A stretch of 64,000 bases of DNA from NCBI GenBank assembly GCA_022414725.1, contig CM039464.1:42540462-42604461 (forward strand), written 5' to 3'. Positions within the stretch are counted from its first letter, which is position 1; every line of letters begins with the position of its first letter. Origin of the DNA: Microglena sp. YARC (Eukaryota; Chlorophyta; Chlorophyceae; Chlamydomonadales; Chlamydomonadaceae). Shown here one piece after another: positions 30,925 to 40,464 of this stretch. The notes beneath the pieces are model-generated. The model saw only the letters and a program-made list of their open reading frames with translations. It did no database searches and was not told the DNA's origin. The translations under genes and the position numbers were made by a program.

Positions 30925-31200
30925 ATGAATCAATCAACTGGTAAATCTGATAACGAAGATACCAAAAATACTTTATTCACCTATGATATAACTAATTATC
31001 TCGGGAAAGAATACGTTGATGTGTTTTATGACGTGTCTAGGCTTTTAGTAATACAAATAGTAATACAATTTCTTATGTATATGACTGACAATGAAAAGCA
31101 TCAATTTTTTTCAACAGATTTCATAGTTATGTCAATTTATATTGTACTGGGTGTTTTGGTTTATTGGATGATTTTTAAAAAAATCATCCACTTTAAATAA
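30925..31200 (+). CDS. Small protein with two membrane segments (91 aa)
   Basis: ATG 30925. A hydrophilic N-terminus of about 40 residues, then two hydrophobic segments (LLVIQIVIQFLMYM and FIVMSIYIVLGVLVYWMIF) and a basic end. Similar short two-helix proteins are widespread in mimivirus relatives (from memory). The last codons are part of a perfect 12-bp hairpin that may end the transcript. Confidence 0.6.
   Translation: MNQSTGKSDNEDTKNTLFTYDITNYLGKEYVDVFYDVSRLLVIQIVIQFLMYMTDNEKHQFFSTDFIVMSIYIVLGVLVYWMIFKKIIHFK
31165..31190 (+). terminator. Perfect 12-bp hairpin at the 3' end of a gene
   Basis: TGGATGATTTTT followed after two bases by its exact reverse complement. It overlaps the last codons of the 30925-31200 gene and precedes the MutS-like gene by 58 bp. 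Mimivirus-type transcript ends are formed at such palindromes. Confidence 0.55.
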
Positions 31201-31248
31201 ATATTTCACGTTTATTGACTCTGTTTAAAAACGTGTGTATGACATAGT

Positions 31249-33075
31249 ATGCAATTTGTTTTGAGTAAAGAAAATATGGAATTAGCGAGCACCGTCAACG
31301 GAATAGTACAGAAAACGTGCTCACTTGAAAATCAAAACTTGGCATCACAATACATTTACCATAAATGTAATAAAGAAAACAATGTTTATGGTGGCAATCT
31401 GACAAATGATGTTGAATTATTCAAATCTTTCTCCGGGGATGATAATACATTATTCAAACAAGTAGACAGTCATTGTATTACGGGTGGTAGTAAAGTGTAT
31501 CTAAAGCACCTATTACAATCCCCCCTTAAAGATTGTGAATCTTTAACGAAGAGACAGGTATTGATAAAGAATGCCAAAACAATATCAACAGAACACATGG
31601 ATGTCATGAAGCGAATAAAAGAAAACGAAAACAGCTTCCTGTCAATGTTTGGAGAAGAAGAAGAAACAATCAAAGATGTTTACAAAATGGTTTATTATCG
31701 TTCAACCTTTACATCATGGTTGAATGGCGATGAATATGCCTTGACTACATTAAACATAAATAGCATATTGTTTTCACCATCCATCGGTGTTATGTCACCT
31801 ATTATGTACTTCATTCTCCCATACCTGGTTTTATATTTCAAACTCGGAGTCAGTATGCCATTCACAGCTTACATACAAATGACATTCAAGACAATGTTTC
31901 AGACGACTAGCGATGTTTTCGGGAAAAGCGGAGGTTTTTTTTCCGACAATTTCAAATATTTAAGCTACGCATTTTCTCTGATATTCTACTTTCAGAGTAT
32001 TTTTAACAGCATCGAGCTTTCGTCAACAATGTACAAGATATCAAAGCTTTTAACAAACAAAATAAACAACATCATCCAATTCATACGGGATTGTAAACTT
32101 ATTGTCGACAATCACTGGAATAGCGAAATACCCAATGATGTATTTGGATGCGATATTGATGACAGTGATTCGGATACCTGTTTCAAAAATGTATCTACAG
32201 AACCATTCAGCTTAATGAGTAACTTTGGTTCACGGTTGAAGATATTCAAAAATATTAAACCGGAAGAATATATATCCCTTGTTCAAAAAGTATATATGTT
32301 GGACACCATCTGGGCTATTAAATACAAAGTCCAATTAGACAAGTATACATATACGAGTTTTACATCAAATAAATCAGAATGCACAATGGATCAACTTTGG
32401 CACCCATGTTTAAATATTGAAAAGGTAGTATATAACAATGTCAAACTAGGTGGATCCGGTGGCGATGCACGTAATATGATTATCACGGGACCCAATGCCG
32501 GTGGAAAATCTACATTGATCAAATCAATATTGTCAAACGTTCTCTTCTCACAGACATTAACAATATCTGCAGCAAAGAGCTCCACTATTTCGCCATTCCA
32601 TTTGATTCATAGTCAAATCAACATACCGGATTGTAAGGGCAAAGAATCATTATTTGAAGCAGAAATGCATCGCTCTAAGGAGAGTATTGACATGCTAAAG
32701 AAATGCAAAGGACCATCATTGATAGTCATGGATGAAATATTCAACAGCACAAATCCTACTGAAGGTATATCTGGGGCTTATGCAATTGCCAAAAAAATAG
32801 GTTCTTTCAAATCTAACATAACGATCATTAGCACTCATTATTTGTATCTGACCAAATTAGCAAACCGATTGAAACATTTCTCAAATTACAAGATGGGGGT
32901 AGAAATAACCGATGATGAAATCAAATTTCCATACAAGCTGAAAAAGGGGGTATGTAAACAATTCATCGCACTCGAATTGTTGAAAAAGAATGGATTTGAC
33001 GCCAAAATAATAGAAGACGCAATAGAAATAAAGAGAATATTGACAACAAAAAATAATAGTCGATTCAGATGTTAA
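31249..33075 (+). CDS. MutS8-like ATPase
   Basis: 608 codons. A MutS core without the N-terminal mismatch-recognition domain: clamp/lever-like N-terminal half, hydrophobic helices near residues 185-200 and 245-258, then the ATPase domain with Walker A GPNAGGKST (about 413-421), Walker B LIVMDEIFNSTNPTEG (about 491-506) and TIISTHY. Size and hydrophobic helices fit the MutS8 group reported from algal giant viruses and related to Bacteroidetes proteins; the longer MutS7 with a C-terminal HNH domain is excluded. The role in repair or recombination is inferred. The frame ends at TAA 33073, but an acidic SAP-domain tail continues in the same frame (next entry). Confidence 0.8.
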   Translation: MQFVLSKENMELASTVNGIVQKTCSLENQNLASQYIYHKCNKENNVYGGNLTNDVELFKSFSGDDNTLFKQVDSHCITGGSKVYLKHLLQSPLKDCESLTKRQVLIKNAKTISTEHMDVMKRIKENENSFLSMFGEEEETIKDVYKMVYYRSTFTSWLNGDEYALTTLNINSILFSPSIGVMSPIMYFILPYLVLYFKLGVSMPFTAYIQMTFKTMFQTTSDVFGKSGGFFSDNFKYLSYAFSLIFYFQSIFNSIELSSTMYKISKLLTNKINNIIQFIRDCKLIVDNHWNSEIPNDVFGCDIDDSDSDTCFKNVSTEPFSLMSNFGSRLKIFKNIKPEEYISLVQKVYMLDTIWAIKYKVQLDKYTYTSFTSNKSECTMDQLWHPCLNIEKVVYNNVKLGGSGGDARNMIITGPNAGGKSTLIKSILSNVLFSQTLTISAAKSSTISPFHLIHSQINIPDCKGKESLFEAEMHRSKESIDMLKKCKGPSLIVMDEIFNSTNPTEGISGAYAIAKKIGSFKSNITIISTHYLYLTKLANRLKHFSNYKMGVEITDDEIKFPYKLKKGVCKQFIALELLKKNGFDAKIIEDAIEIKRILTTKNNSRFRC

Positions 33076-33570
33076 AGAGAAAGAGAAAGAGAAAGAGAAA
33101 GAGAAGAGAAAGAGAATGACAATGATGATATTTCTTCTTCAGAATCAGAAGAAATATCCCATAGTGATTACGAACTAGTTGGAAACGATGATAATGAGGA
33201 GGAGGATGATGACGAGGACAATGATGTAGAAGATTATCATGAAGATGATGATGATGATGAGGATGATGATGATGATGAGGATGATGATGAGGATGAGGAT
33301 GTAATTGTAGAAAAAAAGGAAAAGGAAAAGGGAAAGGGAAAGGATGCAAAAGATGTCAAGGAGGTAAATGCAAATTATTCCAAAGAGGCCAATGATGTTA
33401 GACCTGTTGCAAAGAATACACAACAGATAAAGGATAAGGAAATTAAAAACATGTCAAAAAATAGTTTGAATAAACTAAAAATGACAGAACTAAAAGAGTA
33501 TCTTTTCAAGTGTAATATGGAAACTAGTGGAACTAAGAACGAATTAATAGGGCGGATCATTGCACTTTAA
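33076..33570 (+). CDS. Acidic low-complexity and SAP-domain ORF, in frame with MutS8
   Basis: Immediately after the MutS8 stop the same frame is open for 164 codons: an Arg-Glu repeat, then a Ser/Glu/Asp-rich region with long runs of Asp (GATGATGAT repeats), a Lys-Glu-Lys stretch, and a C-terminal SAP motif (SLNKLKMTELKEYLFKCN, then GTKNELIGRI). SAP domains bind DNA. There is no ATG at the beginning; the first useful ATG in frame is at 33451, just before the SAP motif. It is either a separate small SAP protein or the tail of a MutS8-SAP fusion cut off by a nonsense codon. Confidence 0.5.
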   Translation, partial: REREREREREEKENDNDDISSSESEEISHSDYELVGNDDNEEEDDDEDNDVEDYHEDDDDDEDDDDDEDDDEDEDVIVEKKEKEKGKGKDAKDVKEVNANYSKEANDVRPVAKNTQQIKDKEIKNMSKNSLNKLKMTELKEYLFKCNMETSGTKNELIGRIIAL

Positions 33571-33699
33571 AAAAGTTTTATGTTCCAGGGCTTCCAGTAG
33601 TTGGCATATTTTCCCGGCTAGGACAGGAAAAGTAGGTCGTTAGTTTTTTAATTGTCAAGTATTTCTGTATCAATAAATTTATATTATAATATTATAATA
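33571..33699 (+). other. AT-rich spacer
   Basis: About 130 bases between the SAP ORF and the next gene. It ends in a TATTATAATATTATAATA tract just before ATG 33700, which could be a late-promoter-like AT-rich element. No gene is seen. Confidence 0.4.
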
Positions 33700-34026
33700 A
33701 TGGAGTACTCTGCATTAAATTCTCAACTGTCTGCAACTAGAAATATGTATCTCTCATCATCAGTCGCTGTAGCTATGATAGGTTTTAGTAACTCATTCGA
33801 AGGCAAATTCGCCAATTGGATGAAAATTATAGGACTTTGTATGATACTATATTCCATCTGTATTGGTCTCGTTACATGGTATACATTTTATAGATATATA
33901 AAGGAAATGAGTAAAGTCGATAAGAGATATCAAGAATGGTATGTTTGGAATATATTGACAATTGTATATGTGGTGATATTATGCTTTGTTAGTTACATTT
34001 TTTTAACTAGAAAAATATTTAAGTGA
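33700..34026 (+). CDS. Three-helix membrane protein (108 aa)
   Basis: ATG 33700 (MEYSALNSQLSATRNMYLSS) is preferred to upstream non-ATG codons because the family-like segment begins here. Three hydrophobic segments: VAVAMIGFS, IIGLCMILYSICIGLVTWYTF and NILTIVYVVILCFVSYIFL. The ATRNMYLSSSVAVAMIGFS part recalls small membrane proteins conserved in mimivirus relatives. Function unknown. Confidence 0.6.
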   Translation: MEYSALNSQLSATRNMYLSSSVAVAMIGFSNSFEGKFANWMKIIGLCMILYSICIGLVTWYTFYRYIKEMSKVDKRYQEWYVWNILTIVYVVILCFVSYIFLTRKIFK

Positions 34027-34187
34027 ATCGAATAATTATATCCTGACTAATCCGCTCTTAAAAACCGTGTTATTCCATTATATTCTCTAATAATTCTGAA
34101 GCGGGGTCATTCTCCACATTTTTGTACATTTCAATATCCATATAATTTTTGTACATTTCAGTATTAAAAACTGCAATTGAAATAAAA

Positions 34188-34622
34188 ATGAAAGACTTTG
34201 TTAAATTTTCAAACACAAACCTTTCATTGGTTGGGCCTTTCGAAGTGTTTACACTAGGTTACAATTTAAGCAATATAGATCCCTTGTCTTTAACAGACAC
34301 TATATATTTACAGTACATGAGTGGCTTATTCAAAAAGATTGGCGTAATTGGAAAGGACCATTGCTCCATCAAGACTTGTGATAAAAAATAGCTACTACAA
34401 AAGATAGCTACTGTGATTAATGTACCATGTGAAGAATATCACAATGGCGAAATGTATACGTTATTTTATACCAATAACCATGCTTTCGATTTCATTGACA
34501 AAATATATCCTGGAGAAACCTTCTATAGTCATTTTCCATCAAATGAATTGTTAAATCATGGCGAATATGTACCGTTATGCAAAACGGTAAAGAACATAGA
34601 AGATGCGGATTCAAGAATATAA
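34188..34622 (+). CDS. Hypothetical protein with in-frame TAG
   Basis: ATG 34188 opens a frame closed by TAG 34389-34391; the same frame continues to TAA 34620-34622 with protein-like sequence (VPCEEYHNGEMYTLFYTNN, then YPGETFYSHFPSNELLNHG). The total is about 145 codons. The stop lies in a small direct repeat (ATAGCTACT occurs twice, 20 bases apart), so a local duplication could have produced it. I recognise no family. Confidence 0.5.
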
Positions 34623-34707
34623 TGAATTAGTCGAGTGGATTATATAAAGATACGTGTGGATATACTATTTATTATATGGATTTTTACAATTGTATTTTTT
34701 ATAATAA

Positions 34708-35911
34708 TGATTTTAACCGAAATAAATAGTCACATATCGAGACGAGTCAAATGCTCTGAACACAAGTGGGACTGGCGTGGTTTGAGTCATAATCCACGTG
34801 TAACATGGGATATTATACAAGACAACCCAGACAAGCCGTGGAACTGGGATGGTTTGAGCACGAACCCATCCGTCACATGGGATATTATACAAGACAACCC
34901 AGACAAGCCTTGGAACTGGAGTGGGTTGAGTATAAACCCCAACATAACGTGGGAGATTGTCATTACAAATCCAGACAAACCCTGGGACTGGGGTGGTTTG
35001 AGCAGGAACCGAAACATAACGTGGGATATTGTCATTACAAACCCCGACAAACCATGGGATTTGTGTTACATTAACAGGAACCCCAACATCACGTGGGATA
35101 TTATACAAGCCAATATAGATAAACCATGGGACTGGAGCTGGATCAGCTTAAACCCTAACATAACACTAGGTATTATCGAAGCCAATCCAGACAAACATTG
35201 GTGTTGGGGCTGGATCAGCAAAAACCCCGCCATAACGATGGATATTGTCAAAGCTAACCCAGACAAACCATGGGAATGGGGTGGATTGAGTATAAACCCC
35301 AATATCACGCTGGACATTATCATTACAAATCCAGACAAACCATGGAATTGGAGCATGATTAGCAATAGACCCAACATCACTATAGATATTATACTTGAAA
35401 ATCCAGACTACCCATGGGATTGGTACTGGATAAGCATGAACCCTTCCATAACGATGGATATTATCATTACAAACCCCGACAAACAATGGGATTGGTTTTT
35501 GATAAGCGGAAACACAAACATCACGTGGGATATTGTCATTACAAACCCCGACAAACCGTGGGACTGGGGTGGATTGAGCAGAAATCCCAACATCATATGG
35601 GATATTATCGAAGCTAACCCCGACAAACCATGGGACTGGTATGAGTTGAGCATAAACCACAACATGTTGCTATCTACCCAAGACATTTGTGATATCGTCA
35701 TTACAAATCCTGACAAACCCTGGGAGTGGTGTGTTTTGAGTATGAGCAAACACATTCTATTACTACCGAAGATATCTATATTATCGTACGTAAATGCATA
35801 GCAGCAAGAACTATACAGAAAATATGGCGACATGTCATTACAAACCCGATTTATAATGTGTGTCGACGCAGACTATATAGGGAATTCTGTGAATTACAAT
35901 TTCAAAAATAA
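34708..35911 (+). CDS. NPDKPWDW-repeat protein 1, frameshifted near the C-terminus
   Basis: ATG 34708 (MILTEINSHISRRVKC) matches the start of its paralogue at 37430; an upstream GTG 34635 would add a membrane helix. About 14 tandem units of roughly 23 residues follow, each with NPDKPW-W-W--LS-NPNITWDI. Similar Trp-rich repeats occur in giant-virus proteins of unknown function. The frame ends at 35801, but the conserved tail (ARTIQKIWRHVITNP, CRRRLYREF) is in another frame up to 35911, so there is a frameshift near 35740-35760. The reverse strand is open over long stretches because of the repeat. Confidence 0.75.
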
Positions 35912-35987
35912 TAATGATTTTCAATAAAATATATAAAAACAAGTTTTTGTTTTTCTTTCTTATACAGTTTTTTTTTTTTGCATGAAG

Positions 35988-36470
35988 CTATAGGCTACTC
36001 CTAACAACATTACACATACTCTCAACCATCATATTGATCATGACAGAGTCCTTTGCGACGGTAGCGATACATAGCTTCTCGTTGAGGACCTTCATGCACT
36101 CGACGAACGCGATATGCATGTTACACTCGCCAAACAGGTTCCTAGAAGCAGACTTGGTTGGGGTTTCTGGTGACTTGTGTTCTACCTGTATAGACTTGAG
36201 AGGCGTCATTGGCACAATCGGTGTAGGGGTCTTATTATTTACAGGAGTATATAGAATATTCGAACACATGGATAATCCCCAATTACGAACGGTATCGATT
36301 TCTTTCTCGGTTTGAACGAGATAGAAACTGTTTATCTTTAACTCCTCCAACCGGATAATGACCTTGTCGATACCATGTAATGCAATTGCCAGTTTCAAGG
36401 CAGCGTGTCTCTCTTTGTCGCTTGATGCCATTGAGTAACCAAACAGGCGGAGACTGATAGAATGAGACAT
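35988..36470 (-). CDS. DUF5771-like conserved protein (160 aa)
   Basis: The start is ATG 36470 (MSHSISLRLFGYSMASS) and not the longer frame to 36539, because an early-promoter-like AAAAATTGA lies at 36511-36519, 40 bp upstream of this ATG. The N-terminal LRLFGYSMASSDKERHAALKLAI is like a giant-virus family I remember as DUF5771. The centre has Thr-Pro motifs (TPTPIVPMTP, SPETPTK) that could be phosphorylated, and the C-terminus is helical. Function unknown. Codon usage is less AT-rich than in its neighbours. Confidence 0.65.
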   Translation of the reverse strand: MSHSISLRLFGYSMASSDKERHAALKLAIALHGIDKVIIRLEELKINSFYLVQTEKEIDTVRNWGLSMCSNILYTPVNNKTPTPIVPMTPLKSIQVEHKSPETPTKSASRNLFGECNMHIAFVECMKVLNEKLCIATVAKDSVMINMMVESMCNVVRSSL

Positions 36471-36510
36471 GTTTGTTTGTTTGTGGCTTATTTGTCTTTT
36501 TATATGTTTT

Positions 36511-36519
36511 TCAATTTTT
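36511..36519 (-). promoter_or_regulatory. Early-promoter-like AAAAATTGA
   Basis: Matches the AAAATTGA early element of mimivirus and its CroV counterpart. It lies 40 bp upstream of ATG 36470 on the minus strand, the usual distance. Confidence 0.6.
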
Positions 36520-36545
36520 ATAAACCAATTATTTCGCACTAGATT

Positions 36546-36852
36546 ATGTCAGACCGTGGTCGTGACCGTCATCAACAAACCGAGAAACCCAAACGTTTAA
36601 TTGATGTCACTTAAAGAGACATCAATCAATGTTGCATAAATAGCCATCAAACAATTACAAAACATACATTGCACAAAAGTGTACAATATTACATGCGTCA
36701 CAAACCCGTGTGAATTGAACGCTCAAATAATTTCCGACGTCATCAATGTAAGTAAAGACGAGACCAATATCGAATGCCATGAAATAGATGTCATCATTGA
36801 CGTAGTGGCCAATATGATATTTTTGGATATGGATGATTATGATACGCTATGA
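36546..36852 (+). pseudogene. Broken small gene
   Basis: ATG 36546 (MSDRGRDRHQQTEKPKRLID) is followed by TAA 36612-36614. The frame stays open for another 32 codons to a TGA; a second frame (from about 36680) continues in protein-like sequence (NPCELNAQIISDVINVSKDE) to TGA 36852. It looks like one gene of about 100 codons with a nonsense codon and a frameshift. The family is not recognised. Confidence 0.4.
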
Positions 36853-36919
36853 TTTCTTAGATGAAACCATGTAAATTGAAATTGTGTAATAACCAAACAC
36901 ACTTGATCATTCAAGAAAG

Positions 36920-37243
36920 ATGACCGGATACATATATGTCATCAACGTGGATGGCGTATTTGGTATCGGGAATAGCAGCTCCATCCCTGAAGGACATGTT
37001 CTCGAGATGCTCATACGAGTGGATGACGCAATCAGAGCGGAAAGAGCCATCATAACTCGACTCAAGGATTGTACAACGTTGCTTCACCGTCCAAGCATTG
37101 AGTGTTACGAGCGCTTTGATGGAAATTTGGACACCATCATCAGTATCGTTACACAAACAATCGCCATGTTGAATGCCAGAAAAGCAGACGTTGAAGTTAA
37201 TCCGCTTATCTCATTCATTGACAATTTATGTTCAAAAAAATGA
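36920..37243 (+). CDS. Small GIY-YIG-like (T5orf172/MUG113-type) protein
   Basis: 107 codons. The opening GYIYVINVDGVFGIGNS, followed by a segment like RVDDAIRAERAIITRLKD and then YERFDGNLDTIISIV, follows the pattern of T5orf172/MUG113 domains, a divergent branch of GIY-YIG nucleases common in giant viruses. The position usually filled by Lys in 'KIGK' is replaced (GIGN), so activity is doubtful. The assignment is by pattern only. Confidence 0.45.
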   Translation: MTGYIYVINVDGVFGIGNSSSIPEGHVLEMLIRVDDAIRAERAIITRLKDCTTLLHRPSIECYERFDGNLDTIISIVTQTIAMLNARKADVEVNPLISFIDNLCSKK

Positions 37244-37285
37244 GATAAGACAGGAAAAGCATATATTATGAACGTATGAAAAATT

Positions 37286-37312
37286 ATTCCCTATAATTTT
37301 TTTATTGGGAAT
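37286..37312 (+). terminator. Possible hairpin
   Basis: ATTCCC and GGGAAT flank an AT-only 15-base loop that can pair further. It lies 43 bp after the GIY-YIG-like gene. A weak candidate for a transcript end. Confidence 0.3.
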
Positions 37313-37429
37313 ATTAGTATTTAAAAAGAAATACCAGGAATCCGATAAACCGTTCGACCCCAACAACATCAAAAAATTATACTTGTGGACATCTGAATAA
37401 TAGTATTTATTGAATAATATTACTATACA

Positions 37430-38114
37430 ATGATTTCAACCGAAATAAATAGTCACGTATCGAGACGCGTCAAATGTGTGGAATATGCTTGGAACTGGAA
37501 TTCATTGAGCAGAAACCCAAACGTCACATGGGATATTATCAAAACCAACCCGACAAAAACATGGGATTGGTTTTTATATTAGCAGAAACCCCCTCATCAC
37601 ATTGGAGATTGTCGAAAATAATCCAGACAAACCATGGGATTGGAGCGGATTGAGTATAAACCCCAACATAACGTGGGATATTATACAAGCCAACCCAGAC
37701 AAACCTTGGTGCCGGTATTACATTAGCGCAAACCCCAACATAACGTGGGATATTATGGAAGCCAACCCAGAGAGATCGTGGGTTTGGTTTTTGCTTATCA
37801 AAAATCCCAACATAACGTGGGATATTATACAAACAAACCTCGATAAACCATGGGATTGGAGCTGGATCAGTAGAAACCCCAATGTCACATCGGACATTGT
37901 CATGACAAACCTAGACAAACCGTGGGATTGGCACGAATTGAGCATGAATCCCAACATGTTGCTATCTTCCCAAGAACTCTATAATATCCATAATATCGTA
38001 CGTAGATGTAGAGCAGCTAGAACTATACAAAAAATATGGCGACATGTCAACACAAATCCGAGTTATAATGCGTGTCGACGTAGACTCTTTAGGGAATATA
38101 ATGAATTATTATAA
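37430..38114 (+). CDS. NPDKPWDW-repeat protein 2, frameshifted
   Basis: ATG 37430 (MISTEINSHVSRRVKC) is nearly identical to the start of the first repeat protein. The first frame closes near 37580 in the second repeat unit; a frame shifted by one is open from 37602 to 38114 with about six more units and the conserved tail (ARTIQKIWRHVNTNP, CRRRLFREYNELL). About 228 codons in total. It is clearly a tandem duplicate of 34708-35911 with fewer repeats. The shift at CAACCCGACAAAAAC may be sequencing error. Confidence 0.7.
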
Positions 38115-38149
38115 TATTAGAATAATACTATTTGTTGTTATTTTTATAT

Positions 38150-38270
38150 TCGAATAAAGAAAACTTGGTTGGAACGTGGGAAAATTGTACAAGCCAACCC
38201 AGACAAACCATGGAATTGGTCCCGAGTTGAGTGTAAATCCCAAATATGTCTACAAGCCAACCCATACCAC
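38150..38270 (+). pseudogene. Remnant of a third NPDKPW-repeat copy
   Basis: The bases at 38186-38265 (GCCAACCCAGACAAACCATG and a second GCCAACCCA) match the repeat-unit DNA of the two upstream genes, but no frame is kept. It is the end of a decayed third paralogue. Confidence 0.5.
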
Positions 38271-38316
38271 TGAAAAACGAAAAGGGCATAGTTTTTTTTT
38301 TCTTGAATGATATCAA

Positions 38317-38655
38317 ATGTCAATGAATAATATCGAATGCGATTCATGTTTGGACCCCAAATTTAATACAAAATGCCCCCCTAGGATGGCGGATGGTCGA
38401 GCATTTACAGACTACCGCCCTAGGTGTATGTTGCATAATACAAAAGCTCCAACAGATTCTTATAAACAAAGGATGTATTTGACACAAAATGCAACAGACA
38501 TTATGAAGACAAATATGATGGATGCCTTCAACAATAATTCTTGCGAACAAAAACAACCAACCAATAAAGTCTTGCCTCATGCTTTTAAACAAGATTGTGA
38601 TGTCAATACCTGTAGATTCATGAGAGTTGATCCAAACGGAGTGGGTCTAATGTGA
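38317..38655 (+). CDS. Conserved Cys-rich giant-virus protein (112 aa)
   Basis: ATG 38317. The segment CPPRMADGRAFTDYRPRC is highly characteristic of a small family present in many Nucleocytoviricota (from memory, seen in virion fractions; function unknown). The C-terminal half has spaced Cys residues (NSCEQKQ, DCDVNTCRF) and ends NGVGLM. It overlaps the convergent next gene by 9 bp. Confidence 0.7.
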   Translation: MSMNNIECDSCLDPKFNTKCPPRMADGRAFTDYRPRCMLHNTKAPTDSYKQRMYLTQNATDIMKTNMMDAFNNNSCEQKQPTNKVLPHAFKQDCDVNTCRFMRVDPNGVGLM

Positions 38656-39204
38656 GGGCTTCAGTCCCCAGAATTCACTAGGTGTTACATTAGTTTTAGG
38701 ATATGCTGAATTATACAGGATTTGTTCTTGAGATAATACAGGATAATGTTGGAAGTCTTTATAAAATGTGGGACCATTCTTGGATCTTTCGTTGGGGTGA
38801 TATAGTGATCGAAAAGGTATGCTGTCTCCTAATACTATGACTTTGTAAATGTATGTATTGTTTCTCTTATACTAAAGGAACAATGACGGCTTCACCAAAT
38901 GGGAGTGTATATAAAAGAGTTGGGGTACATCAAATTAATATGCAGTATCGTTGTTGCGTTGTACGTTAATGGATCCCATGTTCGGTGTATTATCGAATGC
39001 CTGGTAATAATCTACGAACGGATATCCCGACCTGAAAAACGACATCCGTCTGTCGTGTGGGAAAGATGCTATGTATAATCTAACTTTACTGTCATCGATT
39101 GTATCGTTTATTTTAATTGGAACTATTAAATCATAGTTACTTTGGCAGACATTTGTCTGTCGTTCCAATACTGGAAACGCCTTATCAACAATACAGTCAT
39201 TCAT
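38647..39204 (-). pseudogene. Hypothetical protein with two in-frame stops
   Basis: ATG 39204 opens a frame closed by TAA (complement of 38935-38937). The same frame goes on, is closed again by TAG (complement of 38872-38874), and is then open to TAG at 38647. All three parts are protein-like (SFPHDRRMSFFRSGYPFVDY; TYIYKVIVLGDSIPFRSLY; YPKTNVTPSEFWGLKP), and no shift is needed to read through, so this is one gene of about 185 codons with two nonsense codons. Its family is not recognised with confidence. It is in a clean part of the assembly. Confidence 0.6.
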
Positions 39205-39231
39205 TGTTTTAGTTAACCATTATATTTTTTA

Positions 39232-40464
39232 TTATGTTGCCCAGAAGTTTGTAACTTCTTGATCCACCTTTTTATCCTGATTTTTTATACCTAAATCGCT
39301 GAAATGATCAGGTATCTTTTTAAGACTATTACCTGCGTTCTCAGCATTTGCCAATACAAGTCGGGAAGCATTCAGGCTTGGGTTTTTTGCGGTTTCGAAA
39401 AAGTTAATAACCCTTGATGACATGTCACCAGAATAACCAGAGTACTTGGGCTCACTTGGTTTCGTATTCGGATCTGGTACAACAGTGGATGAATCAGCAA
39501 CAACTTCGTTTGCTGCACTGTTTTCGTTATTGTTTGCACTCGGACAAGAGTTATCTAATGAATCGATTGTATCAGTGGGGATTTTGAACTTGGCAATGTC
39601 CGGTATTTGCAATAGCTTGAGGTTGATGGTTTCTTCTTGGCATCCACATAAAGAGTACTGGCTCTTGATCTTGGACAATTCAACTTTGTTCATATTTCCT
39701 ATGTCCACACACGATGTGTCTGTGAATATATTTCTATAATTCGTGCATTGGTTAGATGTGTATGAATTATCATTACTGTTCCAGCATTTACACATGTAAT
39801 GAGATGGATTTTTAGAGCAAAACTTATTAATAGCATCTAGGCACTGCGAGTCCTTTGTTGTCATGACGGCGTTGATATTAGTCCAGTCGGTAACAGAATT
39901 GCATTGTATACACGTCTCTTGGTCGTACGGACAAGCTTTATATTGGTTATGTCCGACTTCAGCGTTTCTATAACCTTTCTTTCTCTACAACAACTGGATC
40001 CAGAACTTGTATTTGCGAGAATAAATGGCTTTGTACATTCAACATGTCATTATCGGTCAAGACTTTTTTGTAAACACCAAATGCATAAATATTCCCGTTA
40101 AGATTTTGGTTTTTTGTTTATAACCATATTTTCGTTGCTGAACGATACGTTATATCATTTGGTTAGTAACAGGGGCGTTGATCAGATCCATCTTGTTATT
40201 GTTCAGAGCTATCGTATAACGATAGCCTGATGTTGCTATTGTTGTTGGTCATGATGAACCAGATACGACTTGTTATGTTGGAACATTGCATTTCCTGCTC
40301 CCGTCCTTAATACATTGTAGAGGTTCATTTGATCCGATCGCGAGGTACATATTGCATCCTGAAATACCACTCACCACAGAGTCAGTGTTATTTCCCGTCA
40401 TGTACAGACGAATCCCGGTATTAATTGTTGCCAAACACGTTGAATAATTCGATATCACTGTCAC
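39232..40464 (-). pseudogene. LamG-like and Cys-rich virion-type protein, broken
   Basis: The downstream part is open at 39232-39864 and further upstream (about 39965), with a Cys-rich domain (CPYDQETCIQC, FCSKNPSHYMCKCWN, SLCGCQEE), a linker rich in Asn/Ser, and a helical C-terminus. Upstream, in another frame, a LamG/concanavalin-like end is visible (NIYAFGVYKKVLTDNDM, about 40000-40100). Further upstream, 40273-40464 carries TINTGIRLYMTGN, also LamG-like. Several frameshifts separate them. Proteins combining a jelly-roll LamG domain with a Cys-rich tail occur in mimivirus-like virions (from memory). Confidence 0.5.

Noticed and set aside
31249..33075. MutS7, the HNH-fused giant-virus MutS
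   Set aside because: The protein is too short, lacks the mismatch-recognition domain and has no HNH domain.
33065..33423. His/Pro-rich and Ile-rich minus-strand ORFs
   Set aside because: They are translations of the opposite strand of the GAT/GAA low-complexity region of the SAP ORF.
34713..35833. Long minus-strand frames (104-164 codons) opposite the NPDKPW-repeat gene
   Set aside because: They are shadows caused by the repeat periodicity; the plus strand has the paralogue and the conserved tail.
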